NCBI GenBank assembly: GCA_003445795.1
Contig: DMCN01000041.1
Span: 195 to 19,993 of the forward strand
Source of the DNA: Gallionellaceae bacterium
GTDB lineage: Bacteria > Pseudomonadota > Gammaproteobacteria > Burkholderiales > Gallionellaceae
DNA: 19,799 nucleotides
Reading direction: 5' to 3'
Shown here: positions 1 to 7,092 of the stretch, piece by piece
Position numbering within the stretch: position 1 is the stretch's first letter
How the letters are laid out: each line of letters opens with the position of its first letter
The notes under the pieces: model-generated
What the model saw: only the letters and a program-made list of their open reading frames with translations
Database searches by the model: none
Told to the model about the DNA's origin: nothing
Translations under genes and position numbers: made by a program

Positions 1-1272
1 ACCGGCAGCTACGATGCAGCAAAGCAGCGCTACACGCTACGCCTGAGCCAATCCTGCGCCGCCACACCCGGCCAGCCGGAAAAACAGCCCTACCACATCC
101 CCGTCACCGTCGGCCTGGTCGGACCGAACGGAGAAGAACTGCACCTGCAATTGGCCGGCGATAGCAGCGTAACCACCGAGCGCGTGCTGTCGCTGCAAAC
201 CACAGCGCAGGAATTCGTCTTTGAGAAAGTGACTGTTGCACCCGTGCCCTCGCTGCTGCGCGATTTCTCGGCGCCGGTCGTGCTCGAATTTGATTACACA
301 GCAGCAGAACTCGCCCACTTGCTGGCGCATGACAGCGATCCGTTCAATCGCTGCGAAGCCGGCCAACGACTGGCCAGCCAACTGATCATCGCCGCCACCG
401 CCGCCATCAGCGCGGGCAAAACGCCAAGCTGGTCGGCCGACTTTGCCAAAGCGGCAGCGCGCGTACTCGCCCAATCCGCCACCGACCCTGCCTTCGCCGC
501 CGAAGCGTTGACGCTCCCCGGCGAGGCGACGCTGGCCGAACAATTGGACGTTGTCGATCCCGATGCCCTGCACGCCGCGCGCAACGGCCTGCGCAGGTTC
601 CTGGCCGAACAACTCGGGGGCGAATTCAGAGCCTGCTATGAGTCGCTTACCCCCAAAGGAATCTATAAACCCGATTCGCACGACGCCGCGCGCCGCGCTT
701 TGCGCAATCTATGCCTTGGCTACCTGAGCGAAACGGACAGCGCCGAGACGCGCGCGCTGGCGAAGAAACAACTCGACACCGCAGACAACATGACCGACCA
801 GTTCGCCGCACTCAGCGTGCTGGCACAGAGCGAAGGCGAGGAACGCGTGCTGGCTCTGGAGGCTTTCTATACACGCTGGAAAGACGAGGCACTGGTGATC
901 GACAAATGGCTGCAAGTGCAGTCAACCAGCCGCCGCCCCGGCACACTGGCAGAAGTGGAACGGCTGGTCGCGCATCCCGCCTTCGACCTGCGCAATCCGA
1001 ACAAGGTCTACGCTCTGCTGCGCGCCTTCGGCAGCAACCATGTGCGCTTCCACGCCGCCGACGGCAGCGGCTACCGCTTCCTCGCCGAACAAACGCGCAC
1101 GCTCGACGGCATCAATCCCCAGGTTGCGGCGCGCCTGGCACGCTGCTTCGACCGCTGGCGCAGGTTTGATGCCACGCGCCAGGCACATGCGCGTGCCGCG
1201 TTGGAAATGCTGCGCAACCATAAGGGGCTGTCGCGGGATGTGTTTGAGATTGTGGAGAGGTCGCTGGGGTGA
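1..1272 (+). CDS. pepN: Aminopeptidase N, C-terminal part (5' end outside window)
   Basis: The frame is open from base 1 and ends at TGA 1270-1272, giving 423 visible residues. The opening residues (a YDAAKQRYTLRLSQ-like stretch, then TPGQPEKQPYHIPV and VGLVGPNG) match the beta-sandwich domain that follows the catalytic domain of M1-family aminopeptidase N. The rest is the helical ARM-like C-terminal domain (DUF3458 type), with conserved pieces such as NPNKVYALLRAF and RFHAADGSGYRFLAEQ. The zinc site (HExxH) would lie upstream of the window. The enzyme removes N-terminal residues from peptides in the cytoplasm. Base composition is GC-rich, like the right flank and unlike the following island. 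The last codons (EIVERSLG, stop) are duplicated imperfectly at 9855-9906, so this 3' end appears to be an island junction. Confidence 0.95.
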   Translation, partial: TGSYDAAKQRYTLRLSQSCAATPGQPEKQPYHIPVTVGLVGPNGEELHLQLAGDSSVTTERVLSLQTTAQEFVFEKVTVAPVPSLLRDFSAPVVLEFDYTAAELAHLLAHDSDPFNRCEAGQRLASQLIIAATAAISAGKTPSWSADFAKAAARVLAQSATDPAFAAEALTLPGEATLAEQLDVVDPDALHAARNGLRRFLAEQLGGEFRACYESLTPKGIYKPDSHDAARRALRNLCLGYLSETDSAETRALAKKQLDTADNMTDQFAALSVLAQSEGEERVLALEAFYTRWKDEALVIDKWLQVQSTSRRPGTLAEVERLVAHPAFDLRNPNKVYALLRAFGSNHVRFHAADGSGYRFLAEQTRTLDGINPQVAARLARCFDRWRRFDATRQAHARAALEMLRNHKGLSRDVFEIVERSLG

Positions 1273-1281
1273 CGGAGGACG
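1229..1281 (+). repeat. Left copy of island-flanking direct repeat (pepN 3' end)
   Basis: This stretch holds the last codons of pepN, its TGA stop and about 9 bases beyond. It matches 9855-9906 in the same orientation at about 46 of 53 aligned columns by my hand count, including an exact block AGAGGTCGCTGGGGT (1256-1270). It probably marks the left edge of the inserted region. Some weaker similarity continues on both sides (for example a shared AAACTA just downstream). Confidence 0.8.
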
Positions 1282-1570
1282 ACAGGGAAAACTAAGGCAG
1301 GGATATCGAACAGCGGATGCGATATGCAAATCCATTGAGGGGGCCAGTTTCGTAGTCGTAATCCATTCGCTCACTTCAAAAACAACCGTTTCGATGCTGA
1401 CCCTTTTGATTCCTGGCGAGAGGGTTGGAAGTGAAGTCGTTGGTGTTTGTGAAGCAGGGGTGGAAGTTTGTCACATGGCGTGACGTGAACTGGCTAATAT
1501 TCAGACCTAGCTGATTTCGGTACGGCGCTGGTGAAATAAGTAATACTAGTTATTACCCGCCGCAGCTGAG
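1273..1570. other. Intergenic region between pepN and the defence operon
   Basis: I see no convincing gene in this roughly 300-base gap. The open frames crossing it overlap pepN antisense or out of frame. It contains a long-range inverted repeat, TCACTTC (1371-1377) against GAAGTGA (1428-1434), with a second nested pairing CCCT (1401-1404) against AGGG (1421-1424). This may be a structured leader or chance. A palindrome near the right end is listed separately. No rho-independent terminator with a T-run is visible after pepN. Confidence 0.5.
1540..1556. promoter_or_regulatory. Palindrome upstream of the ATPase operon, candidate operator
   Basis: GTAATACTAGTTATTAC has two perfect 6-bp arms (GTAATA and TATTAC) around CTAGT. 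It ends 71 bases before the preferred ATPase start and 14 bases before the alternative upstream ATG. AT-rich palindromes of this size are typical of dimeric repressor sites, and control of restriction genes is common. No regulator gene lies in the cluster and no good sigma-70 pair was found, so the role is an inference. Confidence 0.35.
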
Positions 1571-1627
1571 ATGGTCTTAGGTAATATAGAATTACAAAAT
1601 AACTATTTCATAGTATGGATTTCGCAG

Positions 1628-3172
1628 ATGACCGACACAATATCAAAGCAAGGTTTAAGACTTACCAATCCGAATATCCAAACCGAGAGATCCGAGCAAC
1701 TTATACCTGATGCCAAGGGATCGGGAGAAATATTTTCGAGGCTAGGATACAAGCTGTCTGACGCAATTGCGGATCTTGTAGACAATTCAATCGATGCAGA
1801 GGCTGGAAATATATTAATCAGGTTTATCCGGACAGATGCTCAGATATTGCGAGTGATCATTCTGGATGATGGACGCGGCTTGGATAGTAAGTCCATATCA
1901 GAAGCGATGCGTGTGGGATCGAGCTTCGGCAAATCCAAGGAATCCCTTGGGAAATATGGAATAGGACTTAAATCCGCTTCGCTCAGCCAAGCAAATTCCT
2001 TCTCCATGTATAGCGTCTCCAATGGTGTAGGGGTTGGCCGTAAATGGACTTTGGACAACATTCGCAAGAATTGGCTTTGCGATGTCCTAAACGGCAAGCA
2101 AATTGAAGAATACCTATCCCAAGATTTTGGCCCATTCAGACTGAATGGATCGGGCACGATGATTGTATGGGAGGATCTTCAGCATCTAAGAGTGAATGAA
2201 AACACGATTGATACGACCCTGAACAAGTCAGTTAAGTCCCTAATGAGGGATATCGGTTTGCGATTTCACAGATTCATAAACAGCCAGAAGATCAAAGTCT
2301 TTATTGATGTTCAATCCTCTGGCATGCCTGTCAGTGGCATTCAGTTTACTGTCACTCCACTTGATCCATTTTCCTATGAAATATCCGGAAAGGAAGGGTA
2401 TCCGAAGTCATTCAATATTGAGCTGCCGCCCTATGGGAAACTGAAGGTGGAAACTCATATCTGGCCGGCGAAATCGAATGACCAAGGATACAAACTTGGC
2501 GGGGGGAAGGTTTCCTCGATGCAAGGTCTTTTCATATATCGAAATGACAGGCTGATTCAAATGGGTGGATGGAACGGTTGCCGAGATGATGACAGCGAGC
2601 CGCATCTTTCATTGGCTAGGGTTTTGGTCAATCTCCCACCAGAATTTGATTCGACATTCCAACTGGATGTAACCAAATCGAAAGTGGAACCACCGCCTGA
2701 ATTTCCAAGTCGGCTATTGTCGGCTGAGAAACCTGATGGCTCATCTTTCCAAAAATATGTAAATGACGCCCAGGCGGTTTATAGAAAGCAGAAAGCAAGA
2801 GACGGAGGTAGTTTCAAGTACACACCAGGAAAGGGATACCCCGCCGATGCACGTGAAAGTGCCAAACGAATTCTCTGGCAAAAGGGAAGCAAACCGCTCG
2901 TATCCGTTGACTTCACCTGGAACAAACTTGATCCAGACACCTTCTTTGAGCTTGATCTCGATAGCAAGCCGATTATCGTTCTGAACAGTATTTATCGTAA
3001 AACTGTTCTACAGGGGCAGTCGGCTTCCGTGGCTGATGCGCCACTAATTAAACTTCTGCTGATGTTTTTGCTTCACGATCATCTGGATCGAAAGGCAAAT
3101 ACGGAAAAGTATCTCGACTGGATTCAGAAGATAAATTTGGCTCTGGTCACTACCTGCAACAAAGGCCTGTGA
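1628..3172 (+). CDS. GHKL (MutL/MORC-like, HATPase_c_3) ATPase of a restriction-type system
   Basis: The N-terminal part carries the Bergerat ATP-binding fold. The N-box contains DLVDNSIDA (DNSIDA at residues 52-57), the next motif is LDDGRGL (80-84 region, D-x-G-x-G), and the lid motif is GKYGIGLKSASLS (108-117 region). This pattern is that of HATPase_c_3 proteins related to MutL, MORC and Hsp90, not of histidine kinases, and no kinase or receiver domain is present. The remaining roughly 350 residues I do not recognise; they probably form the transducer and an effector-coupling region. Family members clamp or move on DNA with ATP. I chose ATG 1628 (514 aa) because GGA at 1617-1619 sits 8 bases upstream; ATG 1571 would add 19 residues that look unlike coding sequence. 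It is first in an operon, and its stop overlaps the next start by 4 bases. Confidence 0.85.
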   Translation: MTDTISKQGLRLTNPNIQTERSEQLIPDAKGSGEIFSRLGYKLSDAIADLVDNSIDAEAGNILIRFIRTDAQILRVIILDDGRGLDSKSISEAMRVGSSFGKSKESLGKYGIGLKSASLSQANSFSMYSVSNGVGVGRKWTLDNIRKNWLCDVLNGKQIEEYLSQDFGPFRLNGSGTMIVWEDLQHLRVNENTIDTTLNKSVKSLMRDIGLRFHRFINSQKIKVFIDVQSSGMPVSGIQFTVTPLDPFSYEISGKEGYPKSFNIELPPYGKLKVETHIWPAKSNDQGYKLGGGKVSSMQGLFIYRNDRLIQMGGWNGCRDDDSEPHLSLARVLVNLPPEFDSTFQLDVTKSKVEPPPEFPSRLLSAEKPDGSSFQKYVNDAQAVYRKQKARDGGSFKYTPGKGYPADARESAKRILWQKGSKPLVSVDFTWNKLDPDTFFELDLDSKPIIVLNSIYRKTVLQGQSASVADAPLIKLLLMFLLHDHLDRKANTEKYLDWIQKINLALVTTCNKGL

Positions 3173-4176
3173 ACTCTATGCAAATTATTTCATGGGCTCA
3201 TCTTGATGACTATATCCGGAAAGGGATACCGGCCCAGTTACCAGTCACAAATAGAAGCGAAATCAGCTTTATGATTTCAGATCACGGAAAGTCGCTTGGG
3301 CTCAGATTGCCCGTTTCCGAGAATGAAGTTGTGATACCAAGTCCTTATCGTGAACTAGATATATCCAAGAAGACTGTTTATGAAATCACAGTAATTGAAT
3401 TAACCGTCCAAGATGTTAGATTGTTCAGAACCTTCTACCACTTCGCCATCGAGATATTGCAGCTTGTACTAGTACAAGAATTATCTTCAACAAATGCAAT
3501 CGAGAGATGCCTTTCTAACTGGGCACAAATGCTCTTGCGAAAGAAGCTGCTCGAGGAAACAGAGCAGGTAGGACTTGCTGGTGAATTATGTTTTCTAAAG
3601 GCACTTATCGAGAGCCGGGGCCAAGAGGCTTTCAATTCATGGTTGGGCCCCACGAAAGAACCTCATGACTTTAGACTCGCTACTAACGAAATTGAAGTAA
3701 AGAGTACATTACAACCCAAACGCATACATCGAATTCACGGGCTTGGCCAGCTAGAGCCTTCCAGCGGTATGCAGCTCTACATATTGTCATTGCAATTTGA
3801 GGCTGCAGGCAATGCCTTGGCAGGAAGGTCGCTTGTGGAAAGAGTCGATGAAGTCAGACAACTTTTGTTAGGTGCTGAATCCTCCTTGCAAACCTTTGAA
3901 GAATACCTAAGAAAATTGGGCTATGTAGAGGCTGACTCAGTCTACTATTCGCACAAATTGAAGTTCAGAAGTCTACCTAAGATAATCCCTGTCAATGCAG
4001 AATTTCCCAGATTGACACGTGCCAAGGTTGATCAAGTGTTGCCGCAAGGCACCTCTCAACGACTAACCTACGTGGAATATGATCTTGATGTTGATGGATT
4101 TGGATACCCCGAGGGTAGCCCAGAGTTCGACATAATTCTCGATGGACTGTCCAAAATGGAGAACCCACATGAATGA
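3169..4176 (+). CDS. PD-(D/E)XK motif protein (DUF4420 type), putative restriction nuclease
   Basis: This 335-aa protein has a plausible nuclease core. A conserved Glu lies in LAGELCFL (E139), then PHDF gives D167, and EIEVKST gives E176-V-K178, which fits the D...ExK signature of PD-(D/E)XK nucleases. The family (DUF4420, PF14390 by recollection) is commonly found beside Z1 and GHKL proteins in DNA-modification loci. The GTG start at 3169 overlaps the ATPase stop in GTGA; ATG 3178 is an alternative with AAAGG 12 bases upstream. Its 3' end overlaps the Z1 gene by 8 bases, so translation of all three is likely coupled. The inferred role is DNA cleavage by the system; the sequence alone does not show that it cuts DNA. 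Confidence 0.8.
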   Translation: MNSMQIISWAHLDDYIRKGIPAQLPVTNRSEISFMISDHGKSLGLRLPVSENEVVIPSPYRELDISKKTVYEITVIELTVQDVRLFRTFYHFAIEILQLVLVQELSSTNAIERCLSNWAQMLLRKKLLEETEQVGLAGELCFLKALIESRGQEAFNSWLGPTKEPHDFRLATNEIEVKSTLQPKRIHRIHGLGQLEPSSGMQLYILSLQFEAAGNALAGRSLVERVDEVRQLLLGAESSLQTFEEYLRKLGYVEADSVYYSHKLKFRSLPKIIPVNAEFPRLTRAKVDQVLPQGTSQRLTYVEYDLDVDGFGYPEGSPEFDIILDGLSKMENPHE

Positions 4177-7072
4177 AGAAGTGAAATTTGGAGATCTGAT
4201 CAGAAAAGCTCTGGACCAAATGGGTGATAAACCGAACGATCTTGCCAAGGTAATCGGTTATACGGCCGATATTCAAGAAGTGGAATTTCCAGAACCAATC
4301 AAATGGCTCACCTCGAATCTTAAAATGGCTGACGCAAATTCAGCCATTTTTCATGCTGTGGGTCTTGCCCTACGCAAATGGGATCGATCAGAGGACGGTA
4401 ACTGGACAAATGGAACGATTCCTTTTTCGGAAGAAAGACGTATTCGAATATACCAACGCTTGGCATTGCATGAAGAAGTGCATGCCTTTATGGATGAGAG
4501 AATGCCCGTATTCCAGGAAGCTGATCGAGCATTAGTTATCGCCGAGGAGCACGAGAAATGGTATTCGGAACGTATTTTGAGGGATGGTTTCTACTGGAAG
4601 GCGTATTCGGGCTACCTTCAGGCAACCAAAAAGTGGGATGAAGACTCTGTAGCCAAGCTCGATGAAAGTACAGATGAGGTCGTACTGAGATTGTCTGACC
4701 CATGCGGCAATAAAGTTTATTCAAGCAAAGGGTTGGTAGTTGGTTATGTGCAGAGTGGCAAGACTGCACATTTCTCCGGGGTGCTAGCCAAGGCGGCTGA
4801 CGCAGGCTACAGATTCATTATCGTGCTGGCTGGCACGCTCGACATACTGCGCTCGCAGACGCAGCGCCGACTTGACAAGGAGATTGTCGGAAAAGAGTTG
4901 CTCGTTTCGGACTATGGTCAAGATAGCGACTGGCATGAATTTGTCAGCCATGAAGGAATACCAAGCGAGATGGGCTCATTTGATTGGGAGCGATTGACTG
5001 GCCCAAAGGAAGACTATAAGGAATTGAATCTTGCAATTAAGGCACTCGAGTTCAAATCCAAAATTTCTGGGAAACCGTATAACGACCCGGAAAATTTACG
5101 TACGTCTCCATTACGCATCATTGTCATCAAGAAGATACCCAAAGTCATGGCAAGACTTGCCAGAGATCTGGCAAAAATTAAACAAAAACTCGCTCATGTG
5201 CCAACACTAATAGTGGATGATGAATCTGACCAAGCATCAATCAACACCATTGATCCTACAAAAGCCAAAAGAGATAACGGCAAAACTAGGACAGAAACAA
5301 ACAAGGAAATTGTTAACTTGCTCAAGGCTCTCCCACGTGCCCAATATTTGGGATACACGGCAACACCTTTTGCAAATGTATTTGTTGACCCTAACGATAC
5401 AGAAGACCTTTTTCCAAAGGATTTCATCATATCCTTGCCCCGCCCCAATGGTTATATGGGTGTAATGGATTTTTACGATTTCGATGTGGAGCCAGAAGGA
5501 TTTGAATCAAACAAGAATGCGTTTGTTCGAGATGTTTTTGGGGAAGATTGCGGTGGCGACACAATTCAAGGAAAGAAAAATCCGAATCATCTTCAGAGAG
5601 CCATCGACAGCTTTGTAATCGCTGGCGCCATCAAACTCTATAGAGAACATCATTCAGGCAAAAAATTATTCTTCAAGCACCACACCATGCTTGTTCATCA
5701 CTCTGTTAGAAATGCGGATCAAGATATTCTTGCTGAGAAAGTCAGGGCTGAATTTGATAACGCTGGCTATCATGCAGGTAAAGGTGTTTCAAGATTGGAG
5801 AGCCTGTTTTCAAGTGACTTTCTTCCCGTAACACAGGCAAAGGGGAAGCAATTCCCTATGCCAAATTCGTTCAAAGAGTTGGCTCCCTTTATCGGCCCCT
5901 GTCTTGCTAAGCTGACACAGCAAAAGACAGTGCTGATCGTGAATGGGGAAAACAAGGACGATACGCCAGACTTCGACAAAGGGAGTGTTTGGGCCATACT
6001 GGTCGGTGGAGCGAAGCTTTCTAGGGGATACACAGTGGAAGGACTCACGACAACTTACTTCAGACGTGTTTCGAGCACGACCGACACTCTTATGCAAATG
6101 GGGCGCTGGTTTGGTTATCGTTCCGGATATATTGATCTTGTACGACTCTTTATTGGAAGAGATGAGCCATTTGGAAACAAGGGGAAAGTAAGGCTGGATC
6201 TCTATGAAGCCTTTAAGGCGATTTGTCGTGATGAAGAAAAGTTTCGTGATGAAATCAAGAAGTATAAAGACGGGCTCACGCCCAAGCAGATACCGCCGCT
6301 CGTTCCTTCACACCTGACAACATTGCGCCCAACTGCGAAGAACAAGATGTACAACGCCTATATCATTTTCAAGAATTTTTCAGGGAATTGGTCTGAATCG
6401 ACCTTGGCTCCATCCGACCAAAAAGTATCACAAAAGAATGAAGAGTTAGCAAAGCAGCTGCTTAAGTTGGCAAATTTGCACGAGTATCAATTCTTAGGAA
6501 AGAAAGTTGGTAAGGATGGCAAATTGGACGGGAGTGATACCAAGGCTTTCTGTGGGTTAGTTAAGAACGAAGATATGCAAGACTTTCTGCAACACTACCA
6601 GTGGAGGGATGCCAGACCGATTATGCAGCATGAGATCGAATTCCTTAAGGGTACTGAGGGTGATCCGGGGATTGATGATTGGTTAGTTATAGCGCCAATT
6701 GTTGCTGAGAAAAGAGGTTATTGGCCCAAGGTCAAAGCGGCTGGTATTGCACAAATTCCTATTCAACATCGTACGAAGGTTGGTGTGCGGTTTGGCGCAT
6801 ACTCAACTTCGTCACACAGGGCAATTGCAGAATATATTTCGTGCACTAGCGACACATTCCGTCCGTCAAACAATGAGGCTGATGCGCTCAAGAATTCACG
6901 TAGAGCAGTGATGCTTTTCTATCCAGTTAATTCAGATCCTTCTGAATTTGTCAGTATTGGTTTTTCGCTATTATTTCCAATAAACAAAATACAAAGAAAA
7001 ATTCAATATTCTGTTAGAGACGCAAGTCGCAAAGATGAAATTGTTGTGCCACTTTCTTCAAGCGATTCTTGA
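4169..7072 (+). CDS. Z1 domain protein, superfamily-II-like P-loop ATPase
   Basis: This is a 967-aa protein. It has a Walker A motif GYVQSGKT (residues 192-199), a Walker B-like VDDESDQ (DDE 350-352), a helicase motif III-like GYTATPFANV (TATP 397-400), GGAKLSRGYTVEGL (LSRG 617-620) and QMGRWFGYR (MGRWFGYR 644-651) with candidate arginine fingers. The order is that of the Z1 family (PF10593), which is linked to SF2 helicase-type motors in restriction-like loci. The first ~180 residues are a family N-terminus. The likely role is an ATP-driven DNA translocase or remodeler working with the GHKL ATPase and the nuclease. I preferred ATG 4169, with GGAG at 4158-4161 seven bases upstream, over the in-frame ATG 4142. 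Its TGA directly abuts the stop codon of the convergent methyltransferase. Confidence 0.88.
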   Translation: MNEEVKFGDLIRKALDQMGDKPNDLAKVIGYTADIQEVEFPEPIKWLTSNLKMADANSAIFHAVGLALRKWDRSEDGNWTNGTIPFSEERRIRIYQRLALHEEVHAFMDERMPVFQEADRALVIAEEHEKWYSERILRDGFYWKAYSGYLQATKKWDEDSVAKLDESTDEVVLRLSDPCGNKVYSSKGLVVGYVQSGKTAHFSGVLAKAADAGYRFIIVLAGTLDILRSQTQRRLDKEIVGKELLVSDYGQDSDWHEFVSHEGIPSEMGSFDWERLTGPKEDYKELNLAIKALEFKSKISGKPYNDPENLRTSPLRIIVIKKIPKVMARLARDLAKIKQKLAHVPTLIVDDESDQASINTIDPTKAKRDNGKTRTETNKEIVNLLKALPRAQYLGYTATPFANVFVDPNDTEDLFPKDFIISLPRPNGYMGVMDFYDFDVEPEGFESNKNAFVRDVFGEDCGGDTIQGKKNPNHLQRAIDSFVIAGAIKLYREHHSGKKLFFKHHTMLVHHSVRNADQDILAEKVRAEFDNAGYHAGKGVSRLESLFSSDFLPVTQAKGKQFPMPNSFKELAPFIGPCLAKLTQQKTVLIVNGENKDDTPDFDKGSVWAILVGGAKLSRGYTVEGLTTTYFRRVSSTTDTLMQMGRWFGYRSGYIDLVRLFIGRDEPFGNKGKVRLDLYEAFKAICRDEEKFRDEIKKYKDGLTPKQIPPLVPSHLTTLRPTAKNKMYNAYIIFKNFSGNWSESTLAPSDQKVSQKNEELAKQLLKLANLHEYQFLGKKVGKDGKLDGSDTKAFCGLVKNEDMQDFLQHYQWRDARPIMQHEIEFLKGTEGDPGIDDWLVIAPIVAEKRGYWPKVKAAGIAQIPIQHRTKVGVRFGAYSTSSHRAIAEYISCTSDTFRPSNNEADALKNSRRAVMLFYPVNSDPSEFVSIGFSLLFPINKIQRKIQYSVRDASRKDEIVVPLSSSDS

Positions 7073-7092
7073 TCAATTTTTTGAAAAAATTG
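7069..7092. terminator. Overlapping palindromes at the convergent stop codons, possible bidirectional terminator
   Basis: TTGATCAA (7069-7076) is formed by the two back-to-back stop codons. It runs into CAATTTTTTGAAAAAATTG (7074-7092), a perfect inverted repeat with 9-bp arms around a single G. An AT-only stem with a one-base centre is not a classic GC-rich rho-independent terminator. Its position exactly between convergent genes, with T-runs on both strands, still suggests transcript ending or a protein-binding site. It lies within the last codons of the methyltransferase. Confidence 0.4.

Noticed and set aside
1040..1483. 147-codon + strand frame crossing the pepN stop
   Set aside because: Its first half is out of frame with the well-supported pepN, and the rest has no protein-like character.
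1571..1627. Upstream ATG of the GHKL ATPase
   Set aside because: The extra 19 residues show no family similarity and ATG 1628 has a better-placed GGA; kept only as an alternative.
2381..3230. Repeated 13-mers (ATATCCGGAAAGG at 2381 and 3212; GGAAAGGGATACC at 2828 and 3218)
   Set aside because: They fall in different coding frames inside two genes, have no regular spacing, and are probably chance in AT-rich coding DNA.
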